From positions 1 through 64,000 of the forward strand of contig CAYZQO010000012.1 in the NCBI GenBank assembly GCA_964480725.1: a stretch of DNA of 64,000 nucleotides, given 5' to 3'. The notes beneath the pieces were generated by a model, which did not search any database, was not told where the DNA came from, and saw only the letters and a program-made list of their open reading frames with translations. Position numbers and translations under genes: made by a program. This document shows positions 9,420-17,929 of the stretch, one piece after another (the stretch's first letter is position 1; every line of letters begins with the position of its first letter). This DNA is from JAFGBI01 sp964480725 (lineage in GTDB: Bacteria; Myxococcota_A; Polyangia; Polyangiales; Polyangiaceae).

Positions 9420-10499
9420 ATGAGGCGCCACGCGACCGGAGAGGGCGACCCCTCGCTCGCGGTGGATGCGCCGAGCCCGGTCTACCGCTTCTCGGCCGCG
9501 GAGCTGCCCGGGGGCGAGCTCTGGGTGAAGGACGATGGCCGCCTGAACCCGCGGTACGGGGGCAACAAGGTGCGGAAGCTCGGCCGCGTGCTGGCACGCG
9601 CCGAGCGGGAGGGGTTTCGGCGCATCCTGACCGCGGGGGCAGCCGGGAGCCACCACGTGCTAGCGACGACGCTGTTCGCGCGCGAGCGAGGGCTCGCAAC
9701 CGCCGCCGTCCTCGGGCCCCAGCCCTTCACAGAGCACGCGGAGCTCACTCTCACCTGCGCGCTCAGGTGGGGGCTCGAACCGTACCCGGTCCGCGCGTGC
9801 TCCGAGCTCGTCCTCACCCAGCTCGAGCGCCGACAGCGCGGCGACTTCCTGCTTCCGATCGGCGGGTGGGGAGTGCCCGGATCGCTCGGCTTCGTGGACG
9901 CGGCGCACGAGCTCGCCGCGCAAGTGCGCGCGGGGGCGCTGCCCACTCCGGACCTCATCGTGGTCGCGCTCGGCTCGGGGGGTACTGCCGCCGGATTGCT
10001 CGCCGGCTCGGCGGCGGCTGGGCTCGACGCCACGCTCTCGGCGGTCTCGGTCTTCACCCGCTCCGCGTGGGCCGCCCGCGGGCTCGTGGTCCCGCTCGCG
10101 GCACGGCTTGCACAAGTGACCGGCCAGCGGGTAGGTTGGCGAGCCCTCACCCGAGCCCTGCGCATAGATACGGCCGAGCTGGGAGCCGGCTACGGACACG
10201 GGACCGCAGCGTCGGAATCCGCGACGGCGATCGGGGCCCGAGGCGGGCTCGAGCTCGACCCCACGTACACGGCCAAGGCCTTCGCCGCAGCGTTGCGGCT
10301 GCTCGGTTGCCCAGAGATCCCGGCAGTTCCGGCCGGGAGGCCCGCGCTGCTACCCTTCGCCACGGCACGGGACGATCGTCCATTGCGCGTGCTCTACTGG
10401 CACACTCTCTCGGCGATCCCGCTCGGACCCCTGCTCGAACGAGCCCCCGGGCGGGCAGCGCCGTCGCCTGCCCTGCGCAGTCTGTTTCACCGATCCTGA
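9420..10499 (+). CDS. PLP-dependent D-cysteine desulfhydrase / ACC-deaminase family enzyme
   Basis: 359 aa. A fold-type II PLP enzyme. GGNKVRKL contains the probable Schiff-base Lys50, GAAGSHHV matches the substrate/phosphate region of the family, and GSGGTAAGL is the phosphate-binding loop. Homologues remove sulfide and ammonia from D-cysteine, or deaminate 1-aminocyclopropane-1-carboxylate; the sequence alone does not settle which. The ATG at 9420 lies just before the first conserved segment; the frame is open further upstream but has no homology there. Transcribed away from glnB. Confidence 0.85.
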   Translation: MRRHATGEGDPSLAVDAPSPVYRFSAAELPGGELWVKDDGRLNPRYGGNKVRKLGRVLARAEREGFRRILTAGAAGSHHVLATTLFARERGLATAAVLGPQPFTEHAELTLTCALRWGLEPYPVRACSELVLTQLERRQRGDFLLPIGGWGVPGSLGFVDAAHELAAQVRAGALPTPDLIVVALGSGGTAAGLLAGSAAAGLDATLSAVSVFTRSAWAARGLVVPLAARLAQVTGQRVGWRALTRALRIDTAELGAGYGHGTAASESATAIGARGGLELDPTYTAKAFAAALRLLGCPEIPAVPAGRPALLPFATARDDRPLRVLYWHTLSAIPLGPLLERAPGRAAPSPALRSLFHRS

Positions 10500-10534
10500 C
10501 CGACCACTATAGTCGGCGATCGAAGCCGTAGCCG

Positions 10535-13054
10535 ATGCCCCCGCAGAACAGGTCCCACGTCCCGATCGGCGCCGTCCTGGAGGGCAAGTACCGCGTGACT
10601 CGCGAGATCGGCCGGGGCGGAATGGCGGCCGTCTACGAGGCTCACAACGTCGACATCGGCAAGCGGGTCGCGGTCAAGGTGCTCGCGGCCGAGCTCATCA
10701 CCTCCCGGGTGGTGCGCGAGCGCTTCATTCGGGAGGCGCGCGCCTCCGCCGCCATCCGGAGCCCGTACATCTGCGACGTCTACGACTCGGGGATGTTCGA
10801 GGAGCGACCGTTCTTGGTCATGGAGCTGCTCGAGGGCGAGAGCCTGTACGACATGATGACGCGCGTGCGACGGCTGGACGTCGCCACCACGCTGCATGTC
10901 GCGACCCAGACCTGCAAGGGACTCATCAAGGCGCACGAGGCCGGGATCGTCCACCGAGATCTGAAGCCGGAGAACATCTTCCTCACCCACAACGAGGAAG
11001 GGGGTCTCGTCGCTAAGCTCCTGGATTTCGGCCTGGCGAAGTTCTACGACCCCACGGGGGGCGACGCCGCCCAGGCCCGGCTGACCCGCGAGGGAGCGCT
11101 CTTCGGGACGCCGGCCTACATGAGCCCGGAACAGGCGAAGGGCCAGGGTGAGGTCGATCATCGCGCCGACCTCTGGGCCCTGGGCTGCATCGTGTACGAG
11201 TGTCTCACCGGTCGCACCGTGTGGAACGTCGACCAGGGCGTCGCCATGATCCTGGCCCAAATCGCGGGCGCCCCGTTGCCGCGCCCCTCGCGCTACCGCT
11301 CCGAGCTGCCGCTCGGGTTTGACGGCTGGTTCTTCAGGGCGCTCGACCGCGACGTCGCCAAGCGGTTCCAGACGGCGCGGGAGTTCGTCGACTCGCTCGC
11401 GGAGGTGCTCGATCCGGGACGCCCCCCCTCGGTGGGGGTACCGATGGAGCCCACCCCGCCCCCGGACCTCGCGCGCCTGCAGGTCCCGTCCGAACCGGAC
11501 ACCGAACCCCACGAAGCAGCGGCGAGCGTGCTTCGGTCGCCGCTCGCCCCCAAGCCGGGCCCACCCCGGATCGAGCACGGGAGTCCTTGGCGCGCGATCG
11601 CCGCGCTGCTCGGCGTCGCGGGGCTCGCTCTCGGCGCCTGGGCCCTCTGGTTCTACGTGCTCTACCCGCCCGGCACGGACGAGCCCTACTCGGCCCTGGC
11701 CAGCCCGACCGCGAGCGCGACAACGAGCAGCGCCGGTCCCACGCTCGCGCCCGTCGAACGCGAGCCCCATGCACTGCAGATCGGCTCGGCGCAGGAGCGC
11801 CTCGCCCGCGGCGAGAAACAGGACGCCCTCAAGCTGTTCCGCGAGGCCTTCAACAATGGCGGCACCGGAGTGGCCCGGGCGCTGCTGTCGCAGGCCGCGG
11901 TCGCGACCGAGGGCAGAGGCCCCTGCCTCGTGACTGGCCTCGGTCGCCCCCGCCCCTTCGATCTGCTCGGCCCCGCCTCCGCACCCGCCTTGCTGGTGAG
12001 CGCCGCCGGCCCCGTCGTCTCGTGGACGGACAACCACCTCGAGCCGACCAAAGTGCAGACCTTCTCGACCCTGCTCGACGGTGCGCTCCGCCGGGTTTCG
12101 ATGACCCACGGGATCACCCCGGAGGCCTCCTTCGCGCGGTCGATCGACCTCGTTTCCGCCGGCGAATCCCTGGCCCTGGTCTACGCCGATCGGACGGGAG
12201 ATCCGGGCGTGTTCGTGCGGGCGATCGAGCGCGACGGCAGGATCGGCGGCCCGGTGGTGCGCGTCTCAGGAAAGCTCACCAACCAGCAGCCTGACCCCTC
12301 CATCGCGCGGGCGAGCGACGGGACCTTCTACGTGGTCTGGGAAGAAGTCCACGCGCGCGGCACCCGCGACATCATGCTGCGCCAGCTCCGCCCCAGCCTG
12401 GAGCCGCTCACCCCGGCCGTGCGGGTCACTTCCCTCCGCGCAAGCCCCGGGGAGGAGTCCGGAGCCGACACGCCCCACGTGGCGGTCACCGACGGCGCCA
12501 TCCACATCGCCTACACGCTGGAGCGCCGCCGCCGCTTCCAGGTCATGCTCCTCACCATCCCCCGCTCCGCACCGGAGCTCGCCGGAGCGGGGTTTGCCCG
12601 GGCCGCAAAGAGCGGGGACCGAGACCGGGTGGTCGGCAAGCTCGTCCCCCTCAACGCCTTCGGCGTCAGGAACACCACGCCACGGATCGCATGCGGCGTG
12701 GAGGGCTGCGTCGTCGTGTGGGAGGAGGACAAGACGGGTGCCTTCGCGGCCTTCATCGAGGTGGCCAAATCTGAGAAGCTCTGGCACCGGGCCTTCGCGG
12801 TGCGGGGCGCCTCGCCGGCGGTCACCAGCGCCGGCGAGGCGACCATGATCGGCTGGTACGAGCAGGGCCGGGTGAAGCTGGCGCGTATCCGCCGCGACGG
12901 GATCGGCGAGGAGAGCGTGCTCGCACGGGTCAACGGTTACCAGCCGCCGCCCGCGATCGCCGCCTCCGCGGTCGCCGGGGAGTGGTACGTCGGCTGGCGC
13001 GACTACGAGGCGGGGCACCTCGAGGCCTTCGTGGTCAGGGCACGATGCGACTGA
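10535..13054 (+). CDS. membrane-anchored Ser/Thr protein kinase with large C-terminal sensor region
   Basis: 839 aa. Residues 17-290 are a Hanks-type kinase with all key residues: GRGGMAAVYEA loop, Lys48, HRDLKPEN with Asp142, DFG with Asp164, and GTPAYMSPEQ. A proline-rich linker follows, then one membrane helix (about 354-376). The remaining 460 residues would lie outside the cytoplasm. They contain repeated short strands with Trp/Asp motifs (for example VVWEE, IAYTLE) that suggest a beta-propeller sensor; this fold is inferred by eye. The stop overlaps the next gene by 10 bp. Kinases of this layout are common in myxobacteria. Confidence 0.93.
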   Translation: MPPQNRSHVPIGAVLEGKYRVTREIGRGGMAAVYEAHNVDIGKRVAVKVLAAELITSRVVRERFIREARASAAIRSPYICDVYDSGMFEERPFLVMELLEGESLYDMMTRVRRLDVATTLHVATQTCKGLIKAHEAGIVHRDLKPENIFLTHNEEGGLVAKLLDFGLAKFYDPTGGDAAQARLTREGALFGTPAYMSPEQAKGQGEVDHRADLWALGCIVYECLTGRTVWNVDQGVAMILAQIAGAPLPRPSRYRSELPLGFDGWFFRALDRDVAKRFQTAREFVDSLAEVLDPGRPPSVGVPMEPTPPPDLARLQVPSEPDTEPHEAAASVLRSPLAPKPGPPRIEHGSPWRAIAALLGVAGLALGAWALWFYVLYPPGTDEPYSALASPTASATTSSAGPTLAPVEREPHALQIGSAQERLARGEKQDALKLFREAFNNGGTGVARALLSQAAVATEGRGPCLVTGLGRPRPFDLLGPASAPALLVSAAGPVVSWTDNHLEPTKVQTFSTLLDGALRRVSMTHGITPEASFARSIDLVSAGESLALVYADRTGDPGVFVRAIERDGRIGGPVVRVSGKLTNQQPDPSIARASDGTFYVVWEEVHARGTRDIMLRQLRPSLEPLTPAVRVTSLRASPGEESGADTPHVAVTDGAIHIAYTLERRRRFQVMLLTIPRSAPELAGAGFARAAKSGDRDRVVGKLVPLNAFGVRNTTPRIACGVEGCVVVWEEDKTGAFAAFIEVAKSEKLWHRAFAVRGASPAVTSAGEATMIGWYEQGRVKLARIRRDGIGEESVLARVNGYQPPPAIAASAVAGEWYVGWRDYEAGHLEAFVVRARCD

Positions 13055-13674
13055 GGCGGCCCCCCCCCTCTGCGCCCGCGCCGACGCTTGCGGCGCTCGC
13101 GATACCCTCGCGCAGTCAGCTGCGCACGGCGGGGATCGCGGCGCCACGCACCCGCCTCTTCCCCATCGAACCGGGAGACGCCGAGGATCTCTGGACCGCG
13201 ATCGAGGGGTCGCGGCAGCACCTCGAGCGCTGGCTACCCTGGGTGCCTTACAACTCTTCGCTGGAGGCCACGCTACGGTACGCGGAAGCGTCCGCCGCCG
13301 ACTGGGACGCGGGGCGCGCGCTTCGCTTCTGCATCCGATCGCACCCGGGACACGCCCTGCTGGGCGTCGTCAGCCTCGACTCCTGCGTGCACCTGCACCG
13401 CTCCTGCGAGCTCGGGTACTGGCTCCGGCGCGAGGTGACCGGAAGCGGGCTGATGACGGAGGCCGCCGGTGCGTGCATCGAGTTCGCGCTCCGCGAAGTC
13501 GGCTTCCACCGCATCCGCTGCGCGGCGGGCACCGACAACACCCCGAGCTTACGCGTGATCGCGCGGCTGGGGTTCCGCTTCGAGGGCGTCGCCCGCCAGG
13601 CTGAGCTGGTGGGGACGCGGTGGCTCGATCACGCCGTGTTCGCCCGCCTCGCCATCGACGAGCCGCCACCCTGA
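13045..13674 (+). CDS. GNAT-family N-acetyltransferase (RimJ/RimL type)
   Basis: 209 aa. Residues from about 30 onward match ribosomal-protein/amino-acid N-acetyltransferases: TRLFPIEPGDAEDLW at the start, CELGYWLRREVTGSGLMTEA as the acetyl-CoA binding strand-loop-helix, and NTPSLRVIARLGFRFEG near the end. The acceptor is unknown. ATG 13045 overlaps the kinase stop. A later start near residue 25 would also keep the full domain. Confidence 0.85.
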   Translation: MRLRRPPPSAPAPTLAALAIPSRSQLRTAGIAAPRTRLFPIEPGDAEDLWTAIEGSRQHLERWLPWVPYNSSLEATLRYAEASAADWDAGRALRFCIRSHPGHALLGVVSLDSCVHLHRSCELGYWLRREVTGSGLMTEAAGACIEFALREVGFHRIRCAAGTDNTPSLRVIARLGFRFEGVARQAELVGTRWLDHAVFARLAIDEPPP

Positions 13675-13708
13675 CCCGGCCGCGGCGTAGCTCTGCTACC
13701 CTCGGGCC

Positions 13709-15196
13709 GTGCGCGACCGCCGCCCGGTCTACTTTTTGCCACTCGCCCCCCTGGTGGTGGCGCTGGCAGGGGTCGCGGCGGCGCTGCTGATCGGGGTGCT
13801 AGGGGTCGTGGAACTCCGGTACCAGGGTGATGACGCCGCCCGCCTGCGCGGGGAGGTGCTCGCGGACGCCCTGGCCCAGCGCCTGCGCGGCACCGCGTTC
13901 GAGTACCACCGCGAGGTGATCGAGCGCGCCGCGAGCCGGTCCGGAGCCGAGCTCCTGCTGGTGAGCTTCGAGGGCGACGTGGTCGTCGACGGCAGCCTCG
14001 CCCGACCTACCCGCGACGACGTGGTGCGATGGCTCCTGGCCGGCAACGGCGAGGCGCAGACCGGGCTCGGGCGCACGCTGTTCCACGCCGCTCCGCTGGC
14101 AGCGCCCATGCAGCACCTGTCGGTGATCGCCTTCATCGGGGCGCCGCGGGCGCCCTTCACCACCGGGCCGCTGGTGCGCTCGGTCAGCGTCTTCGCCGTG
14201 CTCCTCATCGGCGCCGCGACGCTGGTCGCGTTCGCGCTGGCGCGCGACGTTCACGGCGACGTTACCTCGCTGCACCATCGCATCGCGGAGATGGCGGCCA
14301 GCGATGGACCCCCGGCGGGGCAGTCCGTCCCCCTCCATGGGGCCGACGAGGTCGCCGTCCTCACCAGCGCGTTCAACGCGCTGGTGCAGCGCTTCGCCAC
14401 CTCCGAGCGCACCTACCGCGACAACCTGACGCGCACGGTCACCTTCGAGCGTGACCGCAGCGCATTCCTCGCTGCATTGAGCCACGAGCTCCGCACCCCG
14501 CTCAACTCCATCCTGGGCTTCGCAGACGTGCTCCTCAGCGAGGCGGAGGGCCCGCTCTCCCCGGAGGGCCGGGAGAACCTCGAGGTGATCCACTCGAGCG
14601 GGCAGCACCTTCGCTCGCTCATCGACGACATCCTCGCGCTGTCGGCGCTCGAGTCCGGTGAGCTCCGCCTGGAGCGACAGGAGGCCAACGTCTTCGCGAT
14701 CGCGGCGGACGTCGTGCGCGAGGCCAAGATCGCCGCGCGAGGAAAGAACGTGGCGGTGCAGCTCGCCGGGCAAGCCGCCATGGCCTGGGCGGATCCGCTG
14801 CGGGTGCGGCAGATCCTGGGCAACGTCGTCGGCAACGCGGTCAAGTTCACCCGACAGGGGAGCGTGCTCGTCTTCGTCGAGGGCGGCCCGGATCAGGTCC
14901 TGGTGAGCGTGACCGACACGGGGCCCGGCATCGCCCCCGCCCAGCGCGCGCTCATCTTCGAGGAGTACCGGCAGGTCGGCGACCTCGCGACCCGGCGCAC
15001 GGGCAGCGGGCTCGGGCTCGCCATCACGCGGCGGCTAATCCAGATGCACGGGGGGACCATCTCGCTCGAGAGCGAGCTGAACGTGGGCTCTCGCTTCACC
15101 CTTCGCCTCCCCCGGCGTCCCCCACCCGACAGCCAGCGCCCGAGCGAGCCGTCGATTCCCACCGAGCCCCAGCCACCCCGGGAGGTGAGCTCGTGA
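13709..15196 (+). CDS. membrane sensor histidine kinase (HAMP-HisKA-HATPase)
   Basis: 495 aa. Membrane helices at about 12-33 and 152-175 flank a periplasmic sensor of about 120 residues. A HAMP-like segment follows, then the HisKA helix with His259 in SHELRTPLNSILGF, and a complete ATPase domain (GNVVGNAVKF N-box, DTGPGI, GSGLGLAITRR). It should be catalytically competent. No response regulator is encoded next to it. GTG start at 13709. The stop overlaps the next kinase gene by 4 bp (GTGA). Confidence 0.92.
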   Translation: MRDRRPVYFLPLAPLVVALAGVAAALLIGVLGVVELRYQGDDAARLRGEVLADALAQRLRGTAFEYHREVIERAASRSGAELLLVSFEGDVVVDGSLARPTRDDVVRWLLAGNGEAQTGLGRTLFHAAPLAAPMQHLSVIAFIGAPRAPFTTGPLVRSVSVFAVLLIGAATLVAFALARDVHGDVTSLHHRIAEMAASDGPPAGQSVPLHGADEVAVLTSAFNALVQRFATSERTYRDNLTRTVTFERDRSAFLAALSHELRTPLNSILGFADVLLSEAEGPLSPEGRENLEVIHSSGQHLRSLIDDILALSALESGELRLERQEANVFAIAADVVREAKIAARGKNVAVQLAGQAAMAWADPLRVRQILGNVVGNAVKFTRQGSVLVFVEGGPDQVLVSVTDTGPGIAPAQRALIFEEYRQVGDLATRRTGSGLGLAITRRLIQMHGGTISLESELNVGSRFTLRLPRRPPPDSQRPSEPSIPTEPQPPREVSS

Positions 15197-17040
15197 CCGC
15201 CGCGGACCCTAAGTTCGCGCAGCAGCTCATCGTTCGACAGGTGGGGTTCAGCCTGGTCACCAGCGCCCTAGCGGCGCTGGCCGCCCCCCGCCTGCTGCTC
15301 TTGACCAGCGAGCAGGCGTACCCGACCAGCACGCGGGTATTCCTCGCCCTCGCGCTGTCGAGCTTGATCCCGGCGGCGCGCACGGCCTGGGTGATCAACC
15401 GGCACCGCTTCGTCCTGCGCGCCCTCAGCCTCGGGTCGCGGAGTGTCGAACCCTTCGAGATGCAGGCACTGATCGACGAGGTCGGTGGCGTGACCGCAAC
15501 CTGGGTGGCCTCGCACCTGACGGCGCTGGCGCTGCTCGTCGGCTACTGGCGCCCGTCGACGCTCGACTCGACCACGACCGCCAGCATCGCCATCCTGGCC
15601 GCGGTCATCGCCGCTGCGGCGACCCTGCCGTTGTACGTGGTGGTGCGGCAGAGCTTCGTCGGTGTGCTCGAACTCGGCGACCCGGAGATGATGCGCGAGG
15701 TCGTCGAGCAGGCCGAGCGACGCGCGCCCGTTCACGGCCGCGTCGCCTGGCGCCTGGTGGCCGCCGTCGCCACCCCGGTCGCCTTCGTGGGGCTCGGGTC
15801 GGCGCTCATCTCGGGCGCGCACGTGCGACGAGCCGACGAGCGCCAACGCGAGGAAACCGCCCGCGCGGTCGCGCGCGCGGCGCTCGATCTTGGCCCCGGA
15901 GTGGTCGCGAACGCGGGGCTCGACGAGGCGCTGGCGCAGGCGAGCGCGCGCGGCTTCAACGCCCGCATCGACTCGGTGCCGGGCGAGTACTCACTCACTC
16001 GCCTGCCCCAGGGCGTCGTCGAGCTGACGGCTCCCCTCGACGCGGGACGGGCCCGGGTCATCTTCAGCGGCTCCACCGTCCCGGTCGTGAGCTTCGCCGC
16101 GTTCCTGGTAGCTTCGCTCGTCACGGCGTTCGCGGGGGCGGCGGGACTCGTCTTCGGTCGGGCGCTGGCGCAGGACCTCCGCGACGCGACCGCCGGCGTG
16201 CGGGCGCTCTCGGAGCACAGCACGGGGCCACGACTCGACCAGCTCGCGCGCTTCCGCGTGGTGGCGGACCTCGGCGAGGCGATCGAGCGGCTGGCCGCGC
16301 GGTTCCGCGTCTTCGCCCGGGCGCAGCGGCGGGCCATCCGGGCGCGCGAGGCAGCCACCCAGATGCGAGGACTCTTCTTCGCGAGCGTCAGCCACGATCT
16401 CAAGAGCCCGTTGAACGCCATCCTCGGCTTCGCCGAGCTCGTTCGGCAGGGCGAGCCCCTGACGAGCGACCAGACGGAGAGCCTCGAGCAGATCGAACGC
16501 AGCGGACGTGAGTTACTGGCGCTCATCGAGACGGTCCTGGACGCCGCGAGGGTGGAGGCGGGCCAGCTCTCGCTCGTGCGAGAGCCCGTGATGCTCGGGG
16601 AATTGCTGGCGCTCGCGGTCGAGGTCGGTCGTGATCTCGGCCCGCGAGTCGCGCCCCCCGTCGAGGTGGCGGTTTCCGAGTGGACGGCGACCGTATCGGT
16701 CGACCGCGTGCAGCTCGCGCGGGCCCTGGCTGCCTATGTCGGCCAGGCCTTGCGCTCCTCCGGTCCCACTCCGGTACGCTTGGTCGCGGGTTCCGGGGCG
16801 GGCGGGGCGGCGGAGCTCTCCCTCTCCCTTCGCCGCGAAGGGTCGACGGCGGCCGAGCTCGGCGCCCTGTTCGACCCGCAGAGCCCAGCCGCCGCGGCGG
16901 AGCCGCGCGGGCTGGCGATGGCGCTCGAAGTGGCCCGGTCGGTGGTGAGGCTGCACGGGGGGAGCACTCGCGTCGAGGCCCAGGAGGGCGACGGCACTCG
17001 CGTCGTCGTCACGATTCCGGTCGCGCACGACGCACCTTGA
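15193..17040 (+). CDS. multi-pass membrane histidine kinase with degenerate ATPase domain
   Basis: 615 aa, co-transcribed with the preceding kinase. The first 210 residues hold several hydrophobic segments (about 18-36, 50-62, 105-160, 180-203), then a periplasmic part, another helix near 297-325, and HAMP-like sequence. The HisKA motif SHDLKSPLNAILGF carries His401. The ATPase domain appears defective: the N-box region (QLARALAAYVGQALR) lacks its Asn and no DxGxG motif is found. Only the late GLAMALEVARSVVRLHGG helix resembles a kinase. It may be a pseudokinase partner of the upstream protein. Start GTG 15193. Confidence 0.88.
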   Translation: MTAADPKFAQQLIVRQVGFSLVTSALAALAAPRLLLLTSEQAYPTSTRVFLALALSSLIPAARTAWVINRHRFVLRALSLGSRSVEPFEMQALIDEVGGVTATWVASHLTALALLVGYWRPSTLDSTTTASIAILAAVIAAAATLPLYVVVRQSFVGVLELGDPEMMREVVEQAERRAPVHGRVAWRLVAAVATPVAFVGLGSALISGAHVRRADERQREETARAVARAALDLGPGVVANAGLDEALAQASARGFNARIDSVPGEYSLTRLPQGVVELTAPLDAGRARVIFSGSTVPVVSFAAFLVASLVTAFAGAAGLVFGRALAQDLRDATAGVRALSEHSTGPRLDQLARFRVVADLGEAIERLAARFRVFARAQRRAIRAREAATQMRGLFFASVSHDLKSPLNAILGFAELVRQGEPLTSDQTESLEQIERSGRELLALIETVLDAARVEAGQLSLVREPVMLGELLALAVEVGRDLGPRVAPPVEVAVSEWTATVSVDRVQLARALAAYVGQALRSSGPTPVRLVAGSGAGGAAELSLSLRREGSTAAELGALFDPQSPAAAAEPRGLAMALEVARSVVRLHGGSTRVEAQEGDGTRVVVTIPVAHDAP

Positions 17041-17204
17041 CAAGCGCCCTTACCTGCCGAAAGAAATGGCCACGGTCACGCCCGAGCCCGTGGGCGTTCG
17101 TGGTTGTCCCCCCGGGGCTCGTCCTGTGCTAAGGAGCGCGAAACCGCGGCCGAGACGGCTTGCCCGGGGGAGTGAGCCCGCCCGCCCCAGCCGGAGACCA
17201 GGTC

Positions 17205-17441
17205 ATGGCAGATATCGACAAACTAAAGATCACGATTGTCCGCGACGAGTGCATCGGGGACGGCGCTTGCTGCGACGACGCGCCGAACACCTTCGAACTC
17301 GACGACGACGGTATCGCCACCGTCAAGGCCGGCTCCACCGACAGCCGCGACACCATCCTGACGGCGGCCCGCAATTGCCCGACCAACGCCATCGTGGTGG
17401 AGGACGCAGAGTCGGGCCAGAAACTCGCCCCGGAGGAGTGA
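17205..17441 (+). CDS. small single-cluster ferredoxin
   Basis: 78 aa, acidic. The cluster ligands are Cys16, Cys22 and Cys58 with Asp19 in the fourth position (C-x2-D-x2-C ... CP), the pattern of Pyrococcus-type [4Fe-4S]/[3Fe-4S] ferredoxins. An extra Cys23 sits next to Cys22. Such proteins pass single electrons to oxygenases and reductases. No partner enzyme is encoded nearby. ATG 17205 follows GGAG at about 10 nt. Confidence 0.9.
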   Translation: MADIDKLKITIVRDECIGDGACCDDAPNTFELDDDGIATVKAGSTDSRDTILTAARNCPTNAIVVEDAESGQKLAPEE

Positions 17442-17929
17442 CGATCGCTCCCGGACGGCGTGACGTCACGCGTCCGAACGTGGGTGAATTTCTCCGCACA
17501 CGTGGGGGGACGGATCGCTCCGTCTGCAGCGCGTGGCGGGGGGGTGTGCTTCGCCGGGACCGCGGGGTCCCGGCGTGAGCGCGCCAGGACTCCTTCTCGG
17601 TGCGGTCCCGGCGCGCGCGCCTGGTGCCTCCCGACCGCACCCGGTGCCGGCGAGCGCGGTGGTCTTCGCCGAGCGAGCGGCGAACGCCATTCCTTGTGCC
17701 CGCGGCCTGGCGCTGATCCACCCGAACGACGCGGGGGCGAATCGGCGAGCGATCGCCCACGTCGGCGGGGGAGGGCGTGGGGCCGGGCGGCCATTTGGCG
17801 CGTCAACGCGAACCGCGGGCTTCATGCCGGTGAACGCGCGACACGGCACCGAGAGCTTTTGCTAGGCTAGACGGGGCAAGCGGTGCCGGGCCGGACCCGG
17901 GCAATTGGCAGCGGAGGACGACGGAGACG
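17442..17929. other. intergenic stretch of 488 bp
   Basis: Apart from the palindrome at 17452-17476, I see no gene. Open frames exist on both strands but they read as Arg/Pro/Ala-rich strings without motifs or ribosome sites. The last 50 bp hold the leader of the PATAN-DnaJ gene with a GGAGG site. Confidence 0.6.
17452..17476. repeat. 25-bp inverted repeat downstream of the ferredoxin gene
   Basis: A perfect 14-bp palindrome, GCGTGACGTCACGC (17458-17471), is flanked by CGGAC and GTCCG arms with a single-base bulge at 17457. It starts 10 bp after the ferredoxin stop. No T-run follows, so it is not a classical terminator; an operator or a mRNA-stabilising hairpin are alternatives. Confidence 0.5.

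Noticed and set aside
17466..17849. Minus-strand frame between the ferredoxin and PATAN genes
   Set aside because: Arg/Pro/Ala-rich with no motif or ribosome site; overlaps equally long frames on the other strand.
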